In this document: in pieces, positions 34,577 to 43,629 of the stretch
How positions within the stretch are numbered: the stretch's first letter is position 1
Layout: the number at the start of each line of letters is the position of its first letter
Assembly (NCBI RefSeq): GCF_026239555.1
Contig: NZ_JAPIVP010000015.1
Span: 62,001 to 126,000, forward strand
Direction of reading: 5' to 3'
DNA: 64,000 bases
Origin: Pedobacter sp. PF22-3
Lineage (GTDB): Bacteria; Bacteroidota; Bacteroidia; Sphingobacteriales; Sphingobacteriaceae
Program-made: the position numbers and the translations under genes
Notes under the pieces: generated by a model
Database searches by the model: none
What the model was told of the DNA's origin: nothing
The model's input: the letters and a program-made list of their open reading frames with translations, nothing else

Positions 34577-34629
34577 CGTGTAAAAATTAACCTTACAAAA
34601 ATGAAAATTAAATCAAGCAGGGGTGGGTC

Positions 34630-34644
34630 TAGGGGTCACCCCTA
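34630..34644. repeat. Perfect palindrome at the end of the 273-aa gene
   Basis: TAGGGGT-C-ACCCCTA overlaps the stop codon of the minus-strand gene. No T run follows, so it is more likely a processing or attenuation hairpin than a terminator. Confidence 0.5.
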
Positions 34645-35463
34645 CTTATTCTTCATAGCTTGAAGATCAGCTTTAATTAGCTTATTAACTCCGTCAAACT
34701 CTGATCCCAGTTCGTCAAATAATGCTGCAACAATTTCTACATTTTTTGCTATTTTAAGTCTGTCACTACTCGATTCCTGTATTCCTGTTAGCGCCTTTCT
34801 TAGATTTTCATATCCATTATCAAAAAGAAAACTCAAAATTTTGGCCTGTTTGGTAGCGTCCTGACTAATCTTATTAAGAGTTAGTTTTTTATCCTTGACT
34901 AAATAATGCAAGACGAGCGCCTTCTGTGAAATCGTATTCTTTTTCTGATCCATGGAAACTAGATCAACATCATTAATCGTAGCCGAGGGGATAGAATGGA
35001 CAATTCGTTCAATAGTAGCATAATAATAATTCAGCAACATTGCATAACAAAGGACATAGTTACTAGCCTCGTAAAAACCGATATCATGTGAAACTGCTAA
35101 ATCCGCACTATAATAAATTTCATCCACAGACAATGTGCCCCCTCCAAACTCTTCATGCATAGTTTTTTCAATTCTTTCAGCACTAATCGGTTCATTAAAA
35201 AGTTTGAAAGAAATTACGCAGTAATCCCTATATATACCTTTTTGTTTATCATCCAATAATAAAATATTTAATCTAACTTCCACAAAAAAGGCTTTGAGCA
35301 ATGCCTGCATCTCGTCAAATTCAGATTTGAGATTTTTAATCATACTGTAGCGATTGTCGTCATCCCAAGACTCAATCAATTCATTAACTACCTTCTGAAT
35401 ACTTCGGTTAACGGCATTAAATTTATCGGGCAAACTATCAATTTTCTCGTTTTTAAAATTCAT
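34642..35463 (-). CDS. Helical protein of unknown function, partner of the membrane NTPase
   Basis: I do not recognise this 273-aa protein. It is predicted soluble and almost wholly alpha-helical. Residues 5-75 form an amphipathic coiled region (VNRSIQKVVNELIESW, SMIKNLKSEFDEMQALLKAF). The middle contains a hydrophobic, Tyr-rich stretch (NYVLCYAMLLNYYYATIERI). The C-terminal about 110 residues (QKALVLHYLVKDKKLTLNKI, KQAKILSFLFDNGYENLRKA, DELGSEFDGVNKLIKAD) resemble helical tails found in other Bacteroidota mobile-element proteins. It starts 10 bp after the stop of the NTPase gene, so the two are cotranscribed. Confidence 0.7.
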   Translation of the reverse strand: MNFKNEKIDSLPDKFNAVNRSIQKVVNELIESWDDDNRYSMIKNLKSEFDEMQALLKAFFVEVRLNILLLDDKQKGIYRDYCVISFKLFNEPISAERIEKTMHEEFGGGTLSVDEIYYSADLAVSHDIGFYEASNYVLCYAMLLNYYYATIERIVHSIPSATINDVDLVSMDQKKNTISQKALVLHYLVKDKKLTLNKISQDATKQAKILSFLFDNGYENLRKALTGIQESSSDRLKIAKNVEIVAALFDELGSEFDGVNKLIKADLQAMKNK

Positions 35464-35473
35464 AGTAAATATC

Positions 35474-38068
35474 TTAAGTTGTTAGTTTGCTCAGGTTATT
35501 TCTTTTTCTTACCTCGACTACGAGTTTCTGGCTAACCTTGAAATCTCCTGATAAAGACTGCTTTGCTTTAGCGATTTGTACGAAAGATTGATTAGTTTCC
35601 ATTTCATCTATTTTGGCCAGATCTAACTCTTTTGAAAACAATTCCCAAATTGTTAAAATGTAACCTAGATACGAATACACTTCGTCTATCATTTCTTTAA
35701 GACGATAGCATAGTTCAATTGCATTTGAATCACCAGATGTATCTTCCTCAAGTTCTTTTCTCAGTTTGTATAGATTTATAACAAGCTTTTGTAATTCTAT
35801 AATTGACAGGTCTATGGTAGAAGTATCAATAATATCTAAAAATTTCAATTTAGCCACTAAGGTGTTCGGCAGTTTTCTAACGATGCTGCTTATTGCGAAA
35901 AGCTTATTTCTCACATCTTCCTTTATCAGAAGATTACAGACTATATCCAGTTTTTTGTGAAATTGTGATATCCTGGTAATATCTCTGAAAACACGGATGA
36001 TGTCGCGTGGTAAGCCTGCCGATAAACAGTAAGCCAAATAAAAGAATAGAATAGGACGACCAATAACACGCCTTTGCAACAGCGAAACCGTATCTTTCAA
36101 GTTCAAATAATCAACATAGATAATACTATCGAACGAGCTATCAAAAACATCTCTAAATGGCATTCCGCGTCTTTCAAAATTGAACATTGCGTTTTCAGAC
36201 ACAGAGACTAAGAAAAAACACCGCTGCAGTCCAAAAATGGCTTTGATTTCGTTTAGAAAATTCTTTGCATCAACTTCCGAATCCATTTTATCTAATTCGT
36301 CAATTCCAATAACGACTTGGTAATCGGTACAAATTGTATTCAGGAATGCAACAAATGCGTCCACAATTTCCGGATTAGACATCGCGCGTTCTTCTATTGT
36401 TGTGCTTTTTTGTACACTACCTTCAAATGCTATTGGGAGTTTTAAACCTCCTGACCATCCCGATGTGAAACTTTGTTGAAATTTGATCTTCTTTAGATAT
36501 TTTCTTGCAGTGCCTGCGTGCGGACTTTTTTCAAATGCAGAATCTCTCACTTCCCGACTAAAATCATCAAGCCTATCTGCCATATATTGGTCCCACATTA
36601 ATATTCGAAACAATCGCGGTCTAATGTAATATGAAAGTGGAAACGTGCCGAAACTTATTGTTAAAATCACCCATCCTAATAACGATAAAATTCCGTTAGA
36701 AAAGAGCTGAGCCGGCAGTTCTTTAGCTTCACTAATAGTCGCTAAATAGTAGTCAAAAAAATTGATCTCTGGTTTCCTCGTTGGCTGAATGGTGTCTCCA
36801 ACAGTTTTAGATTTATCGAGCTTAGTGATCAAGCTATTCTTTAATGAATCAGTCTTTTTGTTTGCAATCTTGACTACACTGGATGCCGTTACAGGATGAT
36901 AATGACTGTGGATAGCTCGCAAAGACAGACTAAACGTTATTAATGCAATCCCAATATAAATTAAAAATATTTGAAGTAAAATCCTGATACCCATGATAAC
37001 AGTTTCAGTGGAGTACTTCTGATTTGATCTAAGATAATGTTGATGTTCATCTCTTGGTGCTTTTTCCAAAATTAGAACACTCTCACATGTTGACGCAAAA
37101 AGGTTCAAGATAAAATCGCGAAAATCATATTTAACAGTGGCCGATGTCATTACAGGAAGAACTAACCTATCATTTATTTGGGTAACATTCCTCTCAGCAC
37201 CACAGTAGGAGTGGATTAAAGTACTTTTTCCAGCACCTCTAGACCCGGCAATACCAATACTTCCACCTGGCATTGTTCTGAGAAGAAAATCCAATTTGAT
37301 TTTAGCGTCTGTATCAATGGTTCTTGAAACGTCAATTACCTCCCCCAGCCCTTTAGTTTGTAAATCAGGCAGATCACGACTGTAAGAAGGCTCTAATTTC
37401 TGGTTAATGAAGTACCTTAATCTCTCTTTAATTGACTTCTCGATCATATTTTGGTCTATCAACTTAGTTAGACTTTCCAATCTTTCTTCTCTGGCACTAT
37501 ACTCCCCAACAAGTTCAGAGTTCGTTCGCTTCCACTCATTAGACACTCTAATCATCTTATTTGACTGCCTTTTCACATATCTCTGTATTAGAAGATCAGT
37601 AAGCCAAATTAAAATACCCAGCATGCCAAACAGAAAGATAAATCCGATCAAAAAATGGAAGAAACCATTGGTAGTCCACCTGTAAATAGACCCGTTCGCC
37701 CAATCCTGTACATATTTGAGTTTTATGGTCGGACTTAGGACAAATGCAAGTAGAATAAAAAAAATTGGTGTTAGAATAATACTTTTCCATTTCTCCTCAT
37801 TAATCCAAAAACTTGTACTTTGAGCTAGCTCCCTATTAGCAGTTCTAAGAGAAATCTGTTGTTCGTTCAAAGCTTCATATTCCAGAAGTTCGCTACTTAC
37901 TACCCTCCAGATCTCCTGGTCGTTATTAAGAATAAGTTTTTGGGCTTCTTCCTGTGAGATTTCAGCTTCTCTAATTCCTTTTAGAATATCGGAATCTTCA
38001 AGTGCAATTTTAACAAGGTGCTTTAATGTGTCGAGCGTTTGATAGGGCATGGTATTTAGTTTTAACAA
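35474..38068 (-). CDS. Membrane P-loop NTPase with KAP-like layout
   Basis: The 864-aa protein has an N-terminal helical region and TM segments at about residues 97-113 and 136-162. A coiled linker is followed by Walker A GSRGAGKS at 275-282. Two more TM segments at about 362-386 and 457-482 are inserted inside the NTPase, and then come SFTSGWSGGLKLP, Walker B VVIGIDELDKM at 585-595, a sensor-like FFLVSVSENA at 618-627, and SAGLPRDIIRVFRDI. TM helices inserted within the P-loop domain are the hallmark of KAP NTPases, a group that includes the phage-exclusion protein PifA. A defence or membrane-remodelling role is inferred. Met7 (38050) is an alternative start. Confidence 0.75.
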   Translation of the reverse strand: MLKLNTMPYQTLDTLKHLVKIALEDSDILKGIREAEISQEEAQKLILNNDQEIWRVVSSELLEYEALNEQQISLRTANRELAQSTSFWINEEKWKSIILTPIFFILLAFVLSPTIKLKYVQDWANGSIYRWTTNGFFHFLIGFIFLFGMLGILIWLTDLLIQRYVKRQSNKMIRVSNEWKRTNSELVGEYSAREERLESLTKLIDQNMIEKSIKERLRYFINQKLEPSYSRDLPDLQTKGLGEVIDVSRTIDTDAKIKLDFLLRTMPGGSIGIAGSRGAGKSTLIHSYCGAERNVTQINDRLVLPVMTSATVKYDFRDFILNLFASTCESVLILEKAPRDEHQHYLRSNQKYSTETVIMGIRILLQIFLIYIGIALITFSLSLRAIHSHYHPVTASSVVKIANKKTDSLKNSLITKLDKSKTVGDTIQPTRKPEINFFDYYLATISEAKELPAQLFSNGILSLLGWVILTISFGTFPLSYYIRPRLFRILMWDQYMADRLDDFSREVRDSAFEKSPHAGTARKYLKKIKFQQSFTSGWSGGLKLPIAFEGSVQKSTTIEERAMSNPEIVDAFVAFLNTICTDYQVVIGIDELDKMDSEVDAKNFLNEIKAIFGLQRCFFLVSVSENAMFNFERRGMPFRDVFDSSFDSIIYVDYLNLKDTVSLLQRRVIGRPILFFYLAYCLSAGLPRDIIRVFRDITRISQFHKKLDIVCNLLIKEDVRNKLFAISSIVRKLPNTLVAKLKFLDIIDTSTIDLSIIELQKLVINLYKLRKELEEDTSGDSNAIELCYRLKEMIDEVYSYLGYILTIWELFSKELDLAKIDEMETNQSFVQIAKAKQSLSGDFKVSQKLVVEVRKRNNLSKLTT

Positions 38069-38179
38069 AAATCAACTATTTTTTTAATATCTGTTTATTC
38101 ATTTTTAGTTTTCAATTACAAATATTAAATAGATTGACTTTTAACAAAACGAATTGCACCAATAGTGCTAAAATTCAGA

Positions 38180-38515
38180 TTACTCCCTGCCCCAATTTGT
38201 ACACTAACTCAGTCTTATCGTTCACCCCAACTTTCTTAAATATATTCTTCACGTTGCTTTTCACAGTAGCTAGCGAAATAAACAGTTTATCCGCAATAAC
38301 TTACACTGCATTCCCTAGCCTATTTCGGCAGTCCTTAGATGGAGAATTTCAGGCAGGCCTTCGGTTCTTTTCATAAGATCCTCAAGAATTTTGACATCCT
38401 TTTTGTTCATATTGTTCAGCATAGGCTCAGTAAAGAGTACGTTATTTTTTTTTGTCATGAAATCTACTAATTGCCCTTTTGTAAAGTTATCGAAAATTAA
38501 TTTTGAACAAAACAA
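38180..38515 (-). pseudogene. Remnant of a LuxR-type HTH regulator
   Basis: The minus strand encodes VIADKLFISLATVKSNVKNI followed by FKKVGVNDKTELVYKLG, a clear LuxR-type recognition region, at about 38190-38300. In-frame stop codons interrupt it just upstream. Before that lies a 66-codon open frame (38315-38515) ending ILHLRTAEIG that could be part of the same ancestral protein. No intact version remains. Confidence 0.65.
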
Positions 38516-38604
38516 GTTAAAGCATGAAGTAGGGTTTTATCATTTTTTATTCTTATAAATTTCTTTTATTATAGCCAATAACCCTTATAAGTGTTTCAAT
38601 GCAC

Positions 38605-38620
38605 TCCCTCCTTCTCCGCA
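38605..38620. other. Degenerate tRNA-Ser 3'-end copy (att-like site 1)
   Basis: TCCCTCCTTCTCCGCA matches the tRNA 3' end TCCCTCGCTCTCCGCA at 14 of 16 positions. It is most likely an old attachment site. Confidence 0.5.
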
Positions 38621-38745
38621 CTAAGCTTAAAGAGAGCTGAAAATTTATTTAGAAAGAAAAAGAGAGAAGTTGTGGCACTATCGCGGCGCTTTTCATTCTA
38701 AAATGAAGAAAATCAATATCTATCGTATATTGAAGAGGTGGGTGA

Positions 38746-38764
38746 GAGTCCCTCTCTCTCCGCA
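38746..38764. other. tRNA-Ser 3'-end copy (att-like site 2, island boundary)
   Basis: GAGTCCCTCTCTCTCCGCA matches tRNA positions 33485-33503 at 17 of 19 bases, in the same orientation. This marks the probable right boundary of the integrated element. Confidence 0.7.
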
Positions 38765-38808
38765 AATAGCACGATAGAAGATCTCTTAAAAGTGTGATAA
38801 AAGCTGAT

Positions 38809-38845
38809 AAAGCCTGCAACTTTTGAAATTGCAGGCTTTTTTATT
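38809..38845 (+). terminator. Strong rho-independent terminator
   Basis: AAAGCCTGCAA (38809-38819) pairs perfectly with TTGCAGGCTTT (38829-38839), followed by TTTTATTTT. It may be the original tRNA-Ser terminator displaced by the island. Confidence 0.85.
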
Positions 38846-39189
38846 TTAGGTAGAAATAGCCATAATTTCCAAAAATGCTCATAATTATTGTGGCAGATCT
38901 GTGGCACTTTTGTTAAGCTACTAAAAGCGCCAAAGAAATCATCTTAACACTCTGTATATCAAAAGGTAAAGTACGTCATCGACTTGACTCAAGAATGATT
39001 TAGTTCGACATTTACTAACCCTCAAAATGTTTAATTATAGCCCTGCAAAACTGCAACTGTGTTCAATAGCTTTCAGAAATGACAGCATCCTGAGTGTCTA
39101 TTATCGGGGTTTCAACCACTAGGCTCTTTTTGTTATATAAAAGGAACGAAAACTACATTTCTATTGTGTAGTATTGTTACGCGTGGCTT

Positions 39190-40485
39190 TTATCTTTTTG
39201 TAAGCTTGTAGTTGCCCGTTTTTTCATCTTTTATTACAGCGTACTTATCGTTAAGTTGTAACGTCCAACCATCTCCGCTTATAATTTTATTCTCCGTTTT
39301 TAAAGGACTGGTTACTGAAATTTTGTCCCATTTAGAACTCATTAATGCTCCGTTTTCAACTGTAAGTATTCCCCACTTGTCGGTAACTCTAATATTAGGA
39401 TAAACTGTTCCCTTATCTTCGATAGGTATAATGTTTCTTGGATCGAATGATACATTCATTTGCTCAAATACAAGTTCAAAATGGGGTTGGGTAATAAATT
39501 TACTTTTGTATTCAGCAATCAGTTTTTTTGTTTTTTCTTCTCTTATTTTTTCTTCTGAAATAATTGCCTCTCCGTTATATTGATTTATAACTAAGTCAGT
39601 AGTTTTCTTTAAATCATTCGGCAGTGTTATATTAAATGCATTTATAAAATAATCAGTCAGGTTTGTTTTAATTGTTATTTCTCTGTTCCATCCTTTTCTT
39701 ATATTATCGAGTAAGTGACCGTAGATAGGAATTGTCTGATAAGCAAATGAGCGAACGAATGTTGGATTACTCAAAAAAGAATTTATGCTTTGCGTAAAGT
39801 GTTCGTAAGATTGCTTTTTGTTTCTACCACTAATTATTGTACCTGTATACTCAGCAATTCCTTCATTTAATTCTAATAAGTTCTCGGTAGTGTCTGCTCC
39901 GGGATAAACCGAATATCTATATTTCCTAAAAGCAATCGCATTCGTCAGATGTGTTTTTTGTTCAGTTTGATTGCTTGTATGAAGAGCCTTTTTTAATGCT
40001 TCCAATTCCAAGCGCAAATAAATTCTACCATCTCTTTGGTCAAGGTGATTGTTTTCGGTATTGAATAACTTAAAACCTAATGATGGCTGATTTACGTGAA
40101 ATAACTCATGGGCTAGTAAATTAATTCTTTCATGTTTATTAACTGGTAATGGAAGCATAATCATAGCCCAACGTCTGCCGTTCCAATTGACAGCTGTGTT
40201 CGCAATGTTAATTTTGCCAGGTAAAATTCCAGCATAAATTTTGCCGTTTTGTTTGAGAAAACCAACGCTATCTGGAAAATTTGCAAGTGTTTGCCTCGAA
40301 TTAGGATTCACTAAGAGCATTGGTCCATATAAATCTTTCTCCCATAGTCGTTGATGCTTGTATGCCTCAGTTTTTATTTCATCAAAATAAGTTGCAATAC
40401 TATCTTGAAAGGTTGCCTTTTCTTGTCCAAATAAGGATTGAGTTAACATAAAAAGCAATATCGAGATGTAAAATTTCTTTATCAT
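39190..40485 (-). CDS. Secreted HExxH metallopeptidase-like protein
   Basis: This 431-aa protein has a signal peptide (ISILLFMLTQSLFGQ). A zinc-binding HExxH motif, HELFH, lies in INLLAHELFHVNQPSLGF near residue 130. About 80 residues later LNEGIAEYTGTI supplies a Glu as third ligand, the pattern of gluzincin-type metallopeptidases. The C-terminal about 100 residues are beta-rich. I do not recognise a named family. It is probably periplasmic or secreted and stands alone next to the island. Confidence 0.75.
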   Translation of the reverse strand: MIKKFYISILLFMLTQSLFGQEKATFQDSIATYFDEIKTEAYKHQRLWEKDLYGPMLLVNPNSRQTLANFPDSVGFLKQNGKIYAGILPGKINIANTAVNWNGRRWAMIMLPLPVNKHERINLLAHELFHVNQPSLGFKLFNTENNHLDQRDGRIYLRLELEALKKALHTSNQTEQKTHLTNAIAFRKYRYSVYPGADTTENLLELNEGIAEYTGTIISGRNKKQSYEHFTQSINSFLSNPTFVRSFAYQTIPIYGHLLDNIRKGWNREITIKTNLTDYFINAFNITLPNDLKKTTDLVINQYNGEAIISEEKIREEKTKKLIAEYKSKFITQPHFELVFEQMNVSFDPRNIIPIEDKGTVYPNIRVTDKWGILTVENGALMSSKWDKISVTSPLKTENKIISGDGWTLQLNDKYAVIKDEKTGNYKLTKR

Positions 40486-40867
40486 ATGGTTACCTTTTAA
40501 AAATTACATATAACGTTTTTAGGTTTGGCGAATCGGGGCAATCGAAGTTATTATTATCAGTTCATTTAAAAAAGTTCTAACGTTGAACCATGCTAAAAGC
40601 GCAACCTCTGCTATCATCATTTCGGGCTTTGCATTCGTTAAGTTATTCAGAACCGAAACTTTCGATCAAATTACAAAAATTCAAATGAAGAACCATAATG
40701 AACAAGCCTTACATCAGAAAGATAACGAAGGAATTGTATCAGATTGAAACAGAATATGGGATTGAACTTGCAACTATTTTTGAGATAAAATTTATATACT
40801 CTTTATGCTACATTTTTAGATTGATTAGACATTAAATTTTGATACTCTCTTATGGTTAAAATATCTA
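40486..40867. other. Intergenic region with gene remnants
   Basis: No clear gene. A 45-codon ORF at 40698-40835 starts MNKPYIRKITKELYQIETEY but resembles nothing I know. The DNA is AT-rich and may hold remnants of a deleted gene. Confidence 0.4.
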
Positions 40868-41731
40868 TTACTTCCCATTTTTTTTATCATACTCCTCCTG
40901 CAGTTCGTCCAAATAGTCGTAAAAGTTTTTTACATCCATAAAAACAGCAGGATTATAGGGATCTCCGGGTTTGTGTTTTTTCAGGAGGTCAAATTGTACG
41001 CCGTGTGAGGCTACCCATAGATCGAACTTTAAGTTTTTCATGCTGCGTAAAGTATAAGCGTAATCTTCTGCAATTTGAGGATAGGCAGAAACGTCTGCAA
41101 ATTTTTTGTCTGTTACGATAGTGGGCAAATTGGCAATCAGTACCCTATACTTTCTATTTTGGTCGTTAACGGTGAGCAGAAAACTACATGAACCTTTAGT
41201 ATGCCCGGGGTGATGCAGCATGATTAATTCCATCCCTCCTAGCCTGATGATATCCTTATCGTGCAAAATACGGTCAACTTTTACAGGCTTAAAAACAGAA
41301 ACCTTGCCATCCAGATCATAATCAGAACGTCCACCATCAGTTGCAACCTGAGCATCGGCATAATCTACCATAAACTTAGCCCCTGTAGCTTTCTTGATTG
41401 CAGCCATGGCACCCAGGTGATCAAAATGCGCTTGTGTGGTCAGTAATATTTTAGTGTCTGAAAGTTTAAATCCCAGCTTTTTAATATTTTCCCCAATAAG
41501 CTTTTCCGATGATGCCAGTCCGGTGTTGATTAGGATATTTCCTTTTGGCGTAGTGATGAGATAACAGGCCAGATCGGCTGTGCCCACGTAATATAGGTTA
41601 CCTACAATTCGAAATGGCGGAAAAGGCTTTGACCATTCCGGGTGATTTTCAGATGATGGCTCATGTACTTCTTGCGCCTGCAGGAAGCAGTAGCTGTGTG
41701 AAATCAGGATAAGTAACAGGAGTTTTTTCAT
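40868..41731 (-). CDS. Subclass B3 metallo-beta-lactamase, GOB-like
   Basis: This is a 287-aa protein with a signal peptide ending near LQAQ. The zinc site reads TQAHFDHLGAMAAIKKATGA, with Gln100-Ala-His102-Phe-Asp104-His105. The further ligands are His177 in HHPGHTKGSCSF and His243 in ASHGVQFDLL. The first ligand is Gln instead of His, as in the GOB enzymes of Elizabethkingia; B3 enzymes named PEDO are known from Pedobacter. It would hydrolyse beta-lactams in the periplasm. It is chromosomal, single-gene, with no adjacent regulator. Confidence 0.9.
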   Translation of the reverse strand: MKKLLLLILISHSYCFLQAQEVHEPSSENHPEWSKPFPPFRIVGNLYYVGTADLACYLITTPKGNILINTGLASSEKLIGENIKKLGFKLSDTKILLTTQAHFDHLGAMAAIKKATGAKFMVDYADAQVATDGGRSDYDLDGKVSVFKPVKVDRILHDKDIIRLGGMELIMLHHPGHTKGSCSFLLTVNDQNRKYRVLIANLPTIVTDKKFADVSAYPQIAEDYAYTLRSMKNLKFDLWVASHGVQFDLLKKHKPGDPYNPAVFMDVKNFYDYLDELQEEYDKKNGK

Positions 41732-41905
41732 ATATAATATTATGGGGTATAAATTTTTAGTGTAAATTATGCATTAAATTACTGCAAGCGTGTTATAGCT
41801 GATTATTCTCTCCTCCCTGTTTTTTGAAAACGATGCAATAGTGGTAAGCGTTGGTATCTTGAAAACTGTATTATTTCCCTTATTTAATAGGTCAGATATG
41901 ATGTT

Positions 41906-42907
41906 TTATTTTTGATGTATATTTTTATTCACCATATCATTGATGGCGGTTTCAATAACTTTTGGCTGCTCCTGGTTGATATAATGACCACTATTCGGTA
42001 TTAATACCTGTTTGCTTTCCATGGAAAGTAACAGAAAATCTTTTTGCATTTTATTCCACGCACTTAACATTTCTGTCTTTAATTTTAAATCTTTGATGGA
42101 AGAATCAAAGCGCTTTTCATCTCCGGCAGTCAGTACATAAAGAGGAATATTGCCAAAAGATTTTATTTTTGATGCTTCATTTTTAATCGAACGCATCTGA
42201 TCCTGCTCTTCCAGTAATGCATCAGCACTTTTGTAAAGCAGAGCAGGCATTATGGTGTTTTGATATTCATATTGTTTGTTATTGGGAAACATACCTCTGA
42301 ACATTAATCTGGCGAGTCCAAAAGTGTTGGCGAATCTTAGAAAGCTACCTGGCAAACCCTGATTGACCATTTTGAATAGTTCGGGAGATAAATATTTTTC
42401 ATCATCGGGGCATTGACTATCCACAAATATTACGCCTGCAACATCTTCAGGATATTTGTTGACAAAAAACCGGGCAAGTGTTCCTCCAAAGGAATGGCCT
42501 ACAAGAATATATGGTTTTGGGGCGTTGGCTTTTTCCAGCAAAAGATGTAATTCTTTAGCCATTTCCTCACCTGATTTTGGATTTTTGCCTCGCTCGCTCC
42601 ATAAAATTCCGGCCCTGTCATATGAGAAGCTTGTATAAGAGCTTGGTAATTCTTGTTGAATATTGTACCATTGCAGATGTCCGGCCGGATCAAATGCGGT
42701 TTCAAATACAATGGTTGGTCCGCCGTTCCCTTTTTTGTAATAATGAAGACGATGATGTTCAACTTCTACAAACTGGCCATCAGGTTTAATTTTTTCAGCA
42801 TTATCCCGTGATATTCTTTCAAAAATAAATCCGATCAGGAGCAACAAGATTAGCAAGGTAACTAAGCCTAAGCCTATACGTTTGGTCCATTTTAGAAAAG
42901 TTTTCAT
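41906..42907 (-). CDS. Alpha/beta hydrolase with N-terminal membrane anchor
   Basis: This 333-aa alpha/beta hydrolase has one N-terminal TM or uncleaved signal (GLGLVTLLILLLLIGFIFE). The nucleophile Ser lies in ILVGHSFGGTLAR, the acid may be Asp in LTAGDEKRFD, and the His is in NSGHYINQEQPK. YDRAGILWSERGKNPKSGEE marks the cap entry. The substrate is unknown. It lies between the metallo-beta-lactamase and the RidA lipoprotein, all on the minus strand but too far apart for one obvious operon. Confidence 0.88.
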   Translation of the reverse strand: MKTFLKWTKRIGLGLVTLLILLLLIGFIFERISRDNAEKIKPDGQFVEVEHHRLHYYKKGNGGPTIVFETAFDPAGHLQWYNIQQELPSSYTSFSYDRAGILWSERGKNPKSGEEMAKELHLLLEKANAPKPYILVGHSFGGTLARFFVNKYPEDVAGVIFVDSQCPDDEKYLSPELFKMVNQGLPGSFLRFANTFGLARLMFRGMFPNNKQYEYQNTIMPALLYKSADALLEEQDQMRSIKNEASKIKSFGNIPLYVLTAGDEKRFDSSIKDLKLKTEMLSAWNKMQKDFLLLSMESKQVLIPNSGHYINQEQPKVIETAINDMVNKNIHQK

Positions 42908-43093
42908 ATTTTTTTATTATAAATGGTATTTGTTTGAGCGGGGATTTTTCTGATACAATTGGATTTTCTATTTTCTCATTATATTGGATAAGGAGTATTG
43001 CGATTTTTTAAGCTTGCATTTTAGCATGCTGCAAATGGCCGGCAACTGATAATAAACGTTGAAGCCATTCAAAGAAATGACCATTATTTACGT

Positions 43094-43597
43094 TTATTCC
43101 TCCACACCTTCAAGATGTGCAATTAGTTCGATTTCCAACTTTGCATCGGGCTCATAAAGCCTGTTTACCTGAACCCAGCTTGCAGCAGGAAAGTCGTCTT
43201 TATAGAACGCTTTTCTTGCACCATTATACTTTTTCATCGCTTCAATATCAGTAGTGTAAAGTGTCTCTTTAACAACGTTCTTTGAGGTAGCACCAAAGGC
43301 TTTGAGGCATTGATTAAGTCTTTCATAAACCCCGCTGATCCCTTTTGGACTCAGGTCATTTGTAGGAATGCCAGATATATAAATTACCTTACCTGATTTA
43401 ACAACCTGGGCATATCCCGCCGTTGTATCCTGATCTTTACCGCTGCCCCAATGCCATTTTTCCTTAGCTATTGTTAGCGGCTTCTTTTCCTGTTTACCTA
43501 CAGCAGTATTTTCACGCTCACTGTTTTTGCAACTACCAATGGCCAGCATAAACAACAATAGAGCATAATTAAGCAACAGTTTATATGTTTGTTTCAT
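43094..43597 (-). CDS. RidA/YjgF-family protein with lipoprotein signal
   Basis: I chose Met10 of the open frame (43597) because it gives a normal lipoprotein signal (LLLNYALLLFMLAIGSC). The frame itself runs to 43624. The mature part is a Rid domain with VIYISGIPTND, VYERLNQCLKAFG, and ASWVQVNRLYEPDAKLEIE. The Arg in VNRLYEP aligns with the Arg that binds the carboxylate in RidA deaminases, so imine deaminase activity is possible. An envelope location is unusual for the family, which is mostly cytoplasmic. Confidence 0.82.
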   Translation of the reverse strand: MKQTYKLLLNYALLLFMLAIGSCKNSERENTAVGKQEKKPLTIAKEKWHWGSGKDQDTTAGYAQVVKSGKVIYISGIPTNDLSPKGISGVYERLNQCLKAFGATSKNVVKETLYTTDIEAMKKYNGARKAFYKDDFPAASWVQVNRLYEPDAKLEIELIAHLEGVEE

Positions 43598-43629
43598 CAT
43601 GGTTGTACAAATTTCAGTTATCATTATTT

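Larger units (their letters stand above)
38069..39189. other. Decayed right end of the island
   Basis: No intact gene is supported in this 1.1 kb. It holds a broken LuxR-type regulator (38180-38515), two tRNA-Ser 3'-end copies, a strong terminator (38809-38845), GTGGCAC words near 38673 and 38891, and a 31-aa ORF at 39027-39122 starting MFNYSPAKLQLCSIAFRND that looks like the N-terminus of a lost gene. Confidence 0.6.

Noticed and set aside
38713..38907. 64-codon minus-strand ORF at the right island end
   Set aside because: It covers the tRNA-like repeat and the strong terminator, and its tail (AEREGLSPTSS) is the usual tRNA antisense reading. I see no integrase motif in it.
39027..39122. 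31-codon ORF MFNYSPAKLQLCSIAFRND...
   Set aside because: Protein-like composition but too short, no recognised family and no promoter. Mentioned only as a possible remnant.
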